NCBI GenBank assembly: GCA_025935235.1
Contig: JAICVT010000149.1
Location: 1 to 9,938 of the forward strand
Length of the DNA: 9,938 bases
Direction of reading: 5' to 3'
DNA from: Ktedonobacterales bacterium
Lineage (GTDB): Bacteria > Chloroflexota > Ktedonobacteria > Ktedonobacterales > JADMIN01
The notes under the pieces are model-generated. The model was not told the origin of the DNA, searched no databases, and was given only the letters and a program-made list of their open reading frames with translations. Each line of letters begins with the position of its first letter. Within the stretch, counting starts at the first letter, position 1. Shown one piece after another: positions 1-5,941 of the stretch. The position numbers and the translations under genes were made by a program.

Positions 1-701
1 AGCCGCGCCTTTGGCTCCGCGCGCGTCAGCACAACGAAGCGCCACGGCTGGCGGCCATGCGGCGAGGGCGCCCACGCCGCCGCCGTCAGCAACTCCTCCA
101 GCGCGGCGCGCGGCACAGGGCGCTGTTGGAACGAGCGCACCGAGCGGCGCCCACGCGCCAGCGGCAGGAAGTCTACCCCGCGCCCGGGTTGCAGCCAGCT
201 CGCGGCCTCTCCCGCCTGCCCATCCGCCATCTCATCTGCGCGCAGGGCTGGCCCCCACAGGCTGAAGGATTGCGGCTCCAGCGCGATCAGCGGACGCTCC
301 TCCAGCGCCATCGCGCGATATTGTGGATAGCGCGCCCGCAGCGCCGCTACCGCCGCCGCATGCTCCGCCGCATACTCCGCCACATCAGGCGCCAGCAGCG
401 TCGCGTGGCAGTGGGCCAGCGCATAACCCAGCTTCGACCAGTCATCATCGTAGCGGTCTATCAGCAGGTCAGCCTCCGGGCGCGCCAGGATGTTGCGCAC
501 GCGCCGCAGCCGCTCAGGCGCGACACGCTTGGGCTTCTCGTCCAGCGGGATGTAGAAGCGCCCGCCAGCGATAGCTGGATCGAAGGCGTAGCAGACGGGG
601 ACGACGTGCGGGCGGCCTACAGCGTCGGCGGTGGCCAGCCGCGCCACCCGCTGCGCCTGGATGAAGGCCAGCGCGTCGGCGCTGAGTGGAGGTGTCGTCA
701 T
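1..701 (-). CDS. PPOX (Rv0121-type) + nitroreductase fusion flavoprotein, partial
   Basis: The gene runs off the left edge, and 233 complete codons are visible from an ATG at 701. Residues 1-150 resemble the Rv0121 family of the PPOX split-barrel flavin/F420 enzymes: a RVARLATAD strand, GRPHVVPV at 29-36, DEKPKR at 54-59, RLRRVRNI at 64-71, DRYDDDW at 82-88 and RYPQYR at 124-129. After a linker (about 151-180) a nitroreductase domain begins: RGRRSVRSF at 183-191, then APSPHGRQPWRFVV at 211-224, the usual FMN-binding N-terminal region of that family. The rest of that domain lies outside the window. From family knowledge, PPOX proteins of this type bind F420 or a flavin, and the FbiB nitroreductase domain acts in F420 maturation. 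That this fusion works in F420 metabolism is inference. The start is the only ATG in frame after the upstream gene's stop 25 bp away, and the Shine-Dalgarno is weak. It is probably co-transcribed with the GT2 gene. Confidence 0.85.
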   Translation of the reverse strand, partial: MTTPPLSADALAFIQAQRVARLATADAVGRPHVVPVCYAFDPAIAGGRFYIPLDEKPKRVAPERLRRVRNILARPEADLLIDRYDDDWSKLGYALAHCHATLLAPDVAEYAAEHAAAVAALRARYPQYRAMALEERPLIALEPQSFSLWGPALRADEMADGQAGEAASWLQPGRGVDFLPLARGRRSVRSFQQRPVPRAALEELLTAAAWAPSPHGRQPWRFVVLTRAEPKAR

Positions 702-726
702 GGTCGCGCCCGGCTGCTCGTCATCT

Positions 727-1599
727 CTAGCCCGGAATCACACGCGACGGCTCGACCGCGCTCGCGGCTAGCGGCGCGGCGGGCGCCCAGACCCGCAGCC
801 GCGAGCGCAGTCGCAGCAGCTCGCCAAACGCTCGCGCGATCACGCTCAGCTTCGCACCGGTCGCCTGGCCATGCAGGCGCGGCAGGTGCTGCACCGGAAT
901 CTCGACAAAGGGGATGCCCATGCGGTTCAGCTTGACCAGCATCTCCGTGCTGACCACCGCGCCCACCGAGTGCGTGTCGAAGGCGCGAACCAGCTCGGTG
1001 TCATAGAGCTTGAACGCGCAATCAATGTCGCGCACGTGCAGGTTGAAGAGCCGCGAGACGAGCAGATTCCAACCCCAGGCGTTCAGCAGGCGCATCGCGC
1101 TATCCTGCCGCCGCGCGCGATAGCCCAGTGCGGCGCGATATCCCTGCTCGCGCTTCTCCAGCAGTTTCGCCAGATCGCGGATGTCGAACTGGCCATCGGA
1201 GTCCATATAGAAGGTCAGCTCTTTGCGCACCTGCGCGAAGCCCGCCAGTAGCGCGCCGCCGTAGCCTTGATTGGGCTGGTTGTGGACGACGCGGATGCGC
1301 GGGTCATCAGCGGCCAGCTGGTCGGCGATGGCGCCTGTCTGGTCATACGACCCGTCATCCACAACGATGATCTCGTAGTCCGGCGCGATGACGGAGAGTG
1401 TCCGACCGCACCGCTCGACCGTCTCAGCGATCACTGCCTCTTCGTTATAGGCGGGGAGCACGACTCCAATGCCGCGCGAAGTGATGCGCCCTTTGATCTC
1501 GGGCGGCTGCGGTTGGGCCTTCCCTGTGCGTTGGAGCGAACCCATAGCTGATGTGCTTTCTGAATGAAGGTCCGCGATCAGCGCGGGCTGGGCGGTCAT
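727..1599 (-). CDS. GT2-family glycosyltransferase, DPM1-like polyprenyl-phosphate sugar transferase
   Basis: The 290-residue protein has a GT-A fold and no predicted membrane helix, so it is probably cytosolic or peripheral. Visible motifs: GVVLPAYNEE at 45-54, EIIVVDDGSYDQT at 76-88 (nucleotide-sugar-binding DDGS), NQGYGGALLAGF at 110-121, and YMDSDGQFD at 131-139 (DXD metal site D133/D135). CAFKLYD at 194-200 and QATGAKLSV at 245-253 are typical of the dolichol-phosphate mannose/glucose synthase branch. Enzymes of this branch move a sugar from a nucleotide donor onto a polyprenyl phosphate. The exact sugar cannot be read. The first 40 residues are poorly conserved in style, and AGG abuts the ATG, so the true start may be Met19 (1545) or later. 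It lies 208 bp after fabG and 25 bp before the PPOX-nitroreductase gene. A product of this type could feed the GT39-like enzyme at the right end, but that link is only inferred. Confidence 0.88.
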   Translation of the reverse strand: MTAQPALIADLHSESTSAMGSLQRTGKAQPQPPEIKGRITSRGIGVVLPAYNEEAVIAETVERCGRTLSVIAPDYEIIVVDDGSYDQTGAIADQLAADDPRIRVVHNQPNQGYGGALLAGFAQVRKELTFYMDSDGQFDIRDLAKLLEKREQGYRAALGYRARRQDSAMRLLNAWGWNLLVSRLFNLHVRDIDCAFKLYDTELVRAFDTHSVGAVVSTEMLVKLNRMGIPFVEIPVQHLPRLHGQATGAKLSVIARAFGELLRLRSRLRVWAPAAPLAASAVEPSRVIPG

Positions 1600-1621
1600 C
1601 CTGCCTGAACTCTGTCTGAAC
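1600..1621 (-). promoter_or_regulatory. 11-bp tandem direct repeat abutting the GT2 start codon
   Basis: On the minus strand two 11-bp units, GTTCAGACAGA and GTTCAGGCAGG, lie head to tail and end directly at the ATG at 1599. An 11-bp period is typical of binding sites for OmpR/PhoP-type response regulators, whose actinobacterial PHO boxes use GTTCA-like units. The position inside the ribosome-binding region would favour repression or an RNA-level role. No regulator can be named from this window. Confidence 0.4.
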
Positions 1622-1702
1622 TCTGCGTCGAATATGCGCGAGCCGTCGCTCGTCCTGTAACTATAACGCGGGGCCGCGCGATTCCGCGCTGGCGCTGAGA
1701 CG

Positions 1703-1735
1703 AGTATCTTATGCCCTCAGCATGTCTTCAGCATG
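1703..1735 (-). promoter_or_regulatory. Candidate promoter with 11-bp direct repeats over the -35 region
   Basis: On the minus strand two 11-bp units, CATGCTGAAGA (1725-1735) and CATGCTGAGGG (1714-1724), are followed by CATAA and then a -10-like GATACT (1703-1708). There is no good -35 hexamer. The repeat covers the place where one would sit, as in promoters that rely on a dimeric activator. Transcription would start near 1697 and give a leader of about 100 nt to the GT2 gene. An alternative -10, TATAGT, lies at 1660-1665. All of this is pattern reading. Confidence 0.3.
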
Positions 1736-1807
1736 CGCTCGACTCCCGACGACCTACGCAGAGTGCGCTCCAATCTGGCGTGTCGATAGATCGTAGGCAC
1801 AGGCGCC

Positions 1808-2575
1808 CTACTGCATACTGATGCCGCCGTCCACCGCGATGGTCTGGCCGGTGATGTAACCCGCCTCCGGCCCGCAGAGGAAGCCGATCATCGCCGCAAC
1901 CTCTTCAGCCGCGCCAAAGCGCTTGAGTGGCGTCAGGTCGAGATAGTATTTGCGGAAGTCCTCCGAGACGGTTGAGGTCAGCTCGGTCGGGATGAACCCC
2001 GGCGCGACCGCGTTCGCGGTGATGTTGCGGCTGCCCAGCTCGCGCGCGGTGGATTTGGTCAGCGCGATCATGCCCGCTTTCGAGGCGGCGTAGTTGGCCT
2101 GCCCGACCTGGCCCATCAGCCCGGAGATCGAGGTGACGTTGACTATGCGCCCCCAGCGCGCCCGCATCATCGTGCGGATGGCCGCCCGCGTGCAGAGGAA
2201 GGCGGAGCGCAGATTCGCGGCCAGCAGGCCATCGAAATCCTCCAGCTTCATCTGCAAGATCAGCTTGTCGCGCGTCAGCCCGGCGTTGTTGACCAGAATG
2301 GTCGTCGGGCCAAGCTCCGCCTCGACCTGCTGGAACAGGTGGGTCACATCCTCTTCCTGTGAGACATCCGCCTGCGCCACGATGGCGCGCACGCCCAGCG
2401 CCAAAACCGCTGCCTGTGTCTCGCTGGCCCCAGCGCTGTCGCTGCGGTAGTTGATGGCGACATCGGCGCCCATGCTCGCCAGCCGTAGCGCAGTCGCGCG
2501 GCCGATGCCGCGGCTGCTGCCGGTTACAACGGCGATGCGTCCCGCGAGTGGCGCCGTCTGGGGTGTTGCCTGCAC
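1808..2575 (-). CDS. fabG: 3-oxoacyl-[ACP] reductase-like SDR
   Basis: This 255-residue classical short-chain dehydrogenase reduces 3-ketoacyl-ACP (or 3-ketoacyl-CoA) with NADPH in fatty-acid elongation. Seen: TGSSRGIG at 18-25 for the cofactor, NNAGLTRD at 96-103 (the TRD is characteristic of FabG), Asn121, the catalytic set Ser149, Tyr162 and Lys166 in YAASK, and a C-terminal YITGQTIAVDGG. Length fits the family (about 245-250). The start is a GTG at 2575, because GAGGAG lies 9 nt upstream. The frame stays open upstream to an ATG at 2701, but that 42-residue extension is charged and unlike SDR sequence. No ACP, fabH or fabF is next to it, so acetoacetyl-CoA reductase or another FabG-like paralogue is possible. 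Confidence 0.92.
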   Translation of the reverse strand: MQATPQTAPLAGRIAVVTGSSRGIGRATALRLASMGADVAINYRSDSAGASETQAAVLALGVRAIVAQADVSQEEDVTHLFQQVEAELGPTTILVNNAGLTRDKLILQMKLEDFDGLLAANLRSAFLCTRAAIRTMMRARWGRIVNVTSISGLMGQVGQANYAASKAGMIALTKSTARELGSRNITANAVAPGFIPTELTSTVSEDFRKYYLDLTPLKRFGAAEEVAAMIGFLCGPEAGYITGQTIAVDGGISMQ

Positions 2576-2647
2576 TGACTCATTCTCCTCGTCGTCTGAT
2601 GTTCGGATAGCGATCCTCTCGTCGCCAGATGCTCTCCGCCGCGAGGT

Positions 2648-2676
2648 ATTGTCGCGCGAAATCGCCCCGCTCGCAA
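2648..2676 (-). promoter_or_regulatory. sigma70-like promoter for fabG
   Basis: On the minus strand TTGCGA (2671-2676) and GACAAT (2648-2653) are separated by 17 nt, in the correct order for fabG. Transcription would begin near 2641 and leave a leader of about 65 nt. This is the best match to a housekeeping promoter on this side of the divergent gap. Confidence 0.55.
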
Positions 2677-2680
2677 GTCG

Positions 2681-2695
2681 CCTGAGCGGTTCAGG
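2681..2695. promoter_or_regulatory. Small dyad upstream of the fabG -35
   Basis: CCTGA, five bases, then TCAGG forms a perfect 5-bp inverted repeat. It ends 4 bp upstream of the proposed -35 hexamer and could be an operator half-site pair. It is short enough to occur by chance. Confidence 0.25.
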
Positions 2696-2703
2696 AGGCA
2701 ACG

Positions 2704-2746
2704 GCTCCCCGCTCCCGCCTCGGCGGGGGAGAGGCTGCGAGTGGGG
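2704..2746 (-). repeat. GC-rich palindromic element, subfamily 2 (copy in fabG/M32 gap)
   Basis: The core is CTCCCGCC, a TC loop, then GGCGGGGGAG (one bulge). Read on the minus strand it matches the copies at 5616-5664 and 5796-5845, with a C-rich lead, CAGCC, CTCCCCCGC and a GGGAG-rich trailing arm. It lies in the divergent gap between fabG and the M32 gene, upstream of both promoter regions. The rest of this 269-bp gap shows only weak plus-strand promoter candidates, such as TTGCCC at 2792 with CACTAT at 2817 (19-nt spacing). Confidence 0.6.
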
Positions 2747-2844
2747 TCCGCAATGGCGTGTGATACGATACCCCGTGCGGGCGCCGTCAGGTTGCCCGCT
2801 CGACCATTCGGAACTCCACTATCACCGCTGAGGGAGATCGCGTC

Positions 2845-4416
2845 GTGTCCTCAAACTCCACTGCTGCTACTGCTGGGCCAAGCTTCGGCGACGATCAGCG
2901 CATCACCGAGCTGCGCGCCATCACGGGCGAGATTGATGATCTGCGGGCCGCGCTGCGCCTGCTGAGTTGGGATCAGAACACCAGCATGCCTGAGGGCGCG
3001 GGTGAGGCGCGCGGCGAGCAGATGGCGACCTTGCAAGGGCTGATCCACGACCGCTGGACGACGCAGCGCCTGGGCGAGCTGGTCAACGACCTCGCCACGC
3101 CCATTCAGCAGGCGCCCTTCACCGACGCCGACCGCGCGCTGCTGCGCGAGGTGAACCGCGAGCGCGTCCTCGCGACCAGACTGCCGCGCGGGCTGGTGGA
3201 GGAGATGGCGCGCGTTGAGGCGTCGAGCTTCGAGGCGTGGCGCAAGGCGCGCACGAACAACGATTTCGCGTCGTTCGCGCCGTGGCTGGCCCGCACTATC
3301 ACCCTCCAGCGCGAGGTGGCTGATCGGCTGGGCTTCAAGGCGACGCGCTATGACGCCCTGCTCGACCTCTATGAGCCTGGGCTGACGACCGCGCGCGTGG
3401 ATGCGCTCTTCGCGCCGGTGCGCGAAGTCAGCGTGCGCCTGCGCCAGCGCATCGAACAGAGCGGCCATACAATAGACGCCTCATGCCTGTCTGGGACGTT
3501 CCCCGCGGATCAGCAGATGCGGCTCTCGCGCGACATTCTGACGCGTATCGGCTACGACTTCACTCGCGGCGGCCTCTCCATCTCGCCACATCCCTTCACC
3601 ACCGAGTTCGGCAGCCCCTTCGATGTGCGCGTGACGGTGCATCCGCATGAGGATATGGTGGACGACGCGCTGATGGCGGCGCTGCACGAGGGCGGGCATG
3701 CGCTCTACGAGCAGGGCAGCGCGCCCATCCTGGCCCGCACGCCTGTTGTGGGCGGTGTCTCGATGGGCGTCCACGAGTCGCAGTCGCGGCTGTGGGAGAA
3801 CGCGATTGGCCGTTCCGGGGCATTCTGGCGCGGCAATCTGGATGTCGTGCGGGCGGTCTTCCCGGAGCAGTTCGCCGATGTGGATGTCGCGACCTTCACC
3901 AACGCGCTGAACAAGGTCTCGCCGGGGCTGATTCGCATCGCCGCCGACGAAGTGACCTACAACCTGCACATCATCATCCGCTATGAGATGGAGCAGGCGA
4001 TGGTCAACACCTCGGTCGCGGTCGAGTCGCTCCCGCGCATGTGGAACGAGCGCTATCAAGCCTATCTGGGCGTCACGCCGCCGACTGATAGCGATGGCAT
4101 CCTGCAGGATGTCCACTGGACATCGGGCTTCGGCTACTTCCCGACCTACACACTGGGCAACCTGTATGCCGCGCAGATCTATGCCGCCATGCGCGCGTCA
4201 ATCAGCGACTTCCACGAGCGGCTGGCCGGCGGTGACTGCGGCGTCGCGCTCGATTGGCTGCGCGAGCGAATGTATCGCTGGGGCAAGACCTATCTGCCCG
4301 AGGAGCTGATCGAGCGGGTGACGGGCCAGCGCCCCGACCCCAGCTATTTCGTGGAGTATCTGACGCGCAAGTTCGAGCAGATCTACGATCTGCCCACCGA
4401 GGCGGCTAGCAAGTAG
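2845..4416 (+). CDS. M32-family metallocarboxypeptidase (carboxypeptidase Taq)
   Basis: The 523-residue zinc carboxypeptidase removes C-terminal residues from peptides in the cytoplasm, and no signal peptide is visible. The full set of M32 signatures is present: HPFTTEFG, DVRVT, the zinc motif HEGGH at 281-285, HESQSR with the third ligand Glu311 (30 residues after His281, the family spacing), IRIAADEVTYNLH, GILQDVHWTSG and FPTYTLGNLYAAQ. Length is slightly above the usual 490-510 because of a Ser/Thr/Ala-rich start. The start is a GTG, with AGGGAG at 2831-2836, 8 nt upstream. It is divergent from fabG and convergent with the GNAT gene, so it is probably monocistronic. Nothing looks broken. 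Confidence 0.95.
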   Translation: MSSNSTAATAGPSFGDDQRITELRAITGEIDDLRAALRLLSWDQNTSMPEGAGEARGEQMATLQGLIHDRWTTQRLGELVNDLATPIQQAPFTDADRALLREVNRERVLATRLPRGLVEEMARVEASSFEAWRKARTNNDFASFAPWLARTITLQREVADRLGFKATRYDALLDLYEPGLTTARVDALFAPVREVSVRLRQRIEQSGHTIDASCLSGTFPADQQMRLSRDILTRIGYDFTRGGLSISPHPFTTEFGSPFDVRVTVHPHEDMVDDALMAALHEGGHALYEQGSAPILARTPVVGGVSMGVHESQSRLWENAIGRSGAFWRGNLDVVRAVFPEQFADVDVATFTNALNKVSPGLIRIAADEVTYNLHIIIRYEMEQAMVNTSVAVESLPRMWNERYQAYLGVTPPTDSDGILQDVHWTSGFGYFPTYTLGNLYAAQIYAAMRASISDFHERLAGGDCGVALDWLRERMYRWGKTYLPEELIERVTGQRPDPSYFVEYLTRKFEQIYDLPTEAASK

Positions 4417-4420
4417 GCGG

Positions 4421-4459
4421 AACCTCTCCCCCTGCCCCGTCCCCTTCAGGGAGGGGAAC
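4421..4459 (+). repeat. GC-rich palindromic element, subfamily 1 (downstream of M32)
   Basis: Four bases after the M32 stop, AACCTCTCCCCCTG opens an element whose end, CCCCTTCAGGGAGGGGAAC, folds back on itself. It is nearly the exact reverse complement of the two copies inside the right-hand glycosyltransferase gene (8784-8824 and 8859-8899). It could end or stabilise the M32 transcript. Confidence 0.7.
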
Positions 4460-4551
4460 TGCTGCCGAGGGTTGCGGCTCAGGGCGCGCGAATCGCAATA
4501 TGAGCGCATCGCCCCGGAGTGCGTGGAGTAATCGCCGCTCTCTCACGTCTT

Positions 4552-4591
4552 GATTCCCGCCCCGCGCGGGGCGGGGGCAGGAGGAGAGGTC
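4552..4591 (-). repeat. GC-rich palindromic element, subfamily 1-like, inverted
   Basis: Read on the minus strand it begins GACCTCTCC, passes through CCTGCCCCCGCCCC and ends in a G-rich arm. It therefore has the same architecture as the copies at 8614 and 8662, but in the opposite orientation to the copy at 4421-4459. Its core is the perfect palindrome at 4556-4575. Confidence 0.55.
4556..4575. terminator. Perfect 20-bp GC palindrome between convergent genes
   Basis: CCCGCCCCGC followed directly by GCGGGGCGGG is a perfect palindrome lying 22 bp beyond the GNAT stop and 140 bp beyond the M32 stop. It could fold on either transcript. There is no T-tract on either side, so it is not a classical intrinsic terminator. 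A bidirectional hairpin that blocks read-through or exonucleases is the most that can be inferred. Confidence 0.35.
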
Positions 4592-4596
4592 GGCCC

Positions 4597-5586
4597 TCAC
4601 AGCGCGCGCGCGTAAACCCACATCGTCTCGTCGCCGCGCGTGTAGCCCGCGCCGTCCATCGCATCGCGCAGGATCAGCAGGTCGGGCAACCAGAGCCAGA
4701 CCTGCTCCAGCTTGCGCGCAAACGCCTCGCCGCGCAGCAGCAGCGCCAGCCGCCCGATGGCGTCGGAGAGGCCATCAATGTAGCGCACCTCCAGCTCTGG
4801 GCCGTCGCTCTGGTCCTCGGTGGCAATGGCGAGCGCCTGAGTCGCGCCCCACTCTTCCAGCGTGACGACCTCGCCCGCCGCCAGATGCGCGCGCAGCACA
4901 GGCTCACTGACACCGCGCGCCGACCAGTGGTGCAGCTCCAGCCCGCCATTGAAGGGCGTCAGGTTCGATTGCTCCAGCCAGGCCCATAGCCGCGCGAAGT
5001 CGCCCTGGCCGGGCGTGGCGAGCCGCGCGTCGGGTGGCAGTGCGCCCTCGGTGGTGTCTACCGTCGTCTCGGCGATGGTCGGGTCCAGCTCGGCGGCGCT
5101 GCGTGGGCCACGCTGCTGGGCGGCCTCCTCTGGATTGGAGGAGAGCGCGGGAGCTGTATAGTAGGCCAGCTCGGCGACTTTGCTGAAGCCGAAGCCCGCG
5201 AAGAGCCGCTGCGAGGGGATATTAGTAGCATCGGTGAACATGCGCGCGACGCTGGCGCCCATCTGGTGCGCGCGCGCCAGCGAGCGGGAGACCATCACGC
5301 GCGCCACGCCCTGGCGGCGCACGGTCGGCGCGACCCGCACGCCAGAGATCCACGCCTCCTCCAGCGCGGCCATCAGCACATGCGCGATCGCCACCGGCTG
5401 CCCGCCCAGCGCGCCGACCAGCAGCGCGCCGTCTGGATTGGCCAGCCAGTCATCCCACATGTCGGGGATGTAGTCGCCCGCGTCGCCCCATGTGCGCTCA
5501 GTGAAGGCGAAGACCGCGTTGCGATCCTCCGGGCGCGCGTCGCGCACCTCCAGTTCGCCCGCTGGTTCCTGGCTCATCTGGCTCAT
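4597..5586 (-). CDS. GNAT-family N-acetyltransferase with degenerate second GNAT-like half
   Basis: The 329-residue protein has an N-terminal GNAT domain (about 10-145). Its acetyl-CoA pyrophosphate loop is RRQGVA at 90-95 within VRVAPTVRRQGVARVMV, and the late NIPSQRLFAGFGF motif at 122-134 is typical. A Glu/Thr-rich linker (about 147-190) leads to a second region (190-329). This has the same strand/helix rhythm and ends in LRDAMDGAGYTRGDETMWVY, but shows no acetyl-CoA loop, like tandem GNATs with one dead half. The substrate is unknown. The start is chosen at 5586 because AAGGAG sits 8 nt upstream. The frame is open to an ATG at 5625, which has no comparable site. It converges on the M32 gene and is divergent from the zur operon. 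Confidence 0.82.
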   Translation of the reverse strand: MSQMSQEPAGELEVRDARPEDRNAVFAFTERTWGDAGDYIPDMWDDWLANPDGALLVGALGGQPVAIAHVLMAALEEAWISGVRVAPTVRRQGVARVMVSRSLARAHQMGASVARMFTDATNIPSQRLFAGFGFSKVAELAYYTAPALSSNPEEAAQQRGPRSAAELDPTIAETTVDTTEGALPPDARLATPGQGDFARLWAWLEQSNLTPFNGGLELHHWSARGVSEPVLRAHLAAGEVVTLEEWGATQALAIATEDQSDGPELEVRYIDGLSDAIGRLALLLRGEAFARKLEQVWLWLPDLLILRDAMDGAGYTRGDETMWVYARAL

Positions 5587-5615
5587 CGCGCTCTTGCTCC
5601 TTGCCTGCTCATGCG

Positions 5616-5664
5616 ACGCCCCCACCCCCAGCCCCTCCCCCGCCGACGCGGGAGAGGGGAGCTA
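5616..5664 (+). repeat. GC-rich palindromic element, subfamily 2
   Basis: A C-rich lead is followed by arms CCCCTCCCCCGC and GCGGGAGAGGGG (one mismatch) around a CGAC loop. The copy at 5796-5845 is its inverted counterpart. It lies about 30 bp upstream of the GNAT start codon. Confidence 0.65.
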
Positions 5665-5718
5665 CGGACGCGCGGTGGGGGTCGCTATCACTGCTTCACA
5701 GCATACCGCGCAGGCCGG

Positions 5719-5754
5719 CGCCCCTGCCCCTCTCCCGGAGGGCGAGGGGAGTTG
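5719..5754 (+). repeat. GC-rich palindromic element, short subfamily 2 variant
   Basis: CCCCTGCCCCTC, then a CCCGGAGGGC centre, then GAGGGGAG. The outer arms CCCCTC and GAGGGG pair perfectly. It lies between the two larger inverted copies. The bases between the three elements in this 355-bp gap show no gene that I can support. Confidence 0.5.
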
Positions 5755-5795
5755 GCGCTACGCCTCTCGGTTTGCATCGGCAGCCACGGCGGCTC

Positions 5796-5845
5796 CTGCT
5801 CCCCTCTCCCGCACAGCGGGGGAGGGGTGGGGTATGGGGGCGCGC
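5796..5845 (-). repeat. GC-rich palindromic element, subfamily 2, inverted copy
   Basis: Arms CCCCTCTCCCGC and GCGGGGGAGGGG (one mismatch) flank an ACA loop and are followed by a G-rich tail. The reverse complement aligns along most of its length with 5616-5664. The pair therefore forms a roughly 230-bp inverted repeat upstream of the zur promoter. Confidence 0.65.
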
Positions 5846-5867
5846 CTCGTCCATTTTGCCGCCCCTC

Positions 5868-5897
5868 TTGCGCAAGCGCTCCCGCATACCGCATAAT
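5868..5897 (+). promoter_or_regulatory. sigma70-like promoter of the zur-ZIP operon
   Basis: TTGCGC (5868-5873) and CATAAT (5892-5897) are separated by 18 nt. The last base of the -10 is the first base of the tandem palindrome, so a repressor bound there would block RNA polymerase. Transcription would start near 5904, inside the operator. Confidence 0.55.
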
Positions 5898-5925
5898 GAG
5901 AACGTTCTCAATGAGAACGTTCTCA
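5895..5925. promoter_or_regulatory. Tandem palindromic operator, probable Zur/Fur-family box
   Basis: A perfect 15-bp tandem duplication (5895-5909 and 5910-5924) contains two perfect 14-bp palindromes, TGAGAACGTTCTCA, at 5897-5910 and 5912-5925. The central half-sites also form a 7-1-7 palindrome, GTTCTCA-A-TGAGAAC, so the 29 bp carry four TGAGAAC half-sites in alternating orientation. The TGA...TCA ends resemble actinobacterial Zur boxes. It lies 16 bp upstream of the start codon of a Fur-family gene, which points to autoregulation. Confidence 0.75.
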
Positions 5926-5941
5926 ACTAGCGAGGCGCGAC

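Noticed and set aside
57..935. A 292-codon plus-strand open frame.
   Set aside because: It lies opposite the PPOX-nitroreductase and GT2 genes, both of which show clear motifs. Its translation is Arg/Ala-rich without a domain.
2576..2701. Start of fabG at the ATG at 2701.
   Set aside because: The extra 42 residues are not SDR-like, overlap the proposed promoter, and a strong GAGGAG precedes the GTG at 2575.
2851..4116. Two long minus-strand open frames (2851-3468 and 3481-4116).
   Set aside because: They are antisense to the M32 gene, which carries every family signature on the plus strand.
4556..4575. A classical intrinsic terminator.
   Set aside because: The stem is perfect but no run of T follows on either strand, so it is listed only as a low-confidence hairpin.
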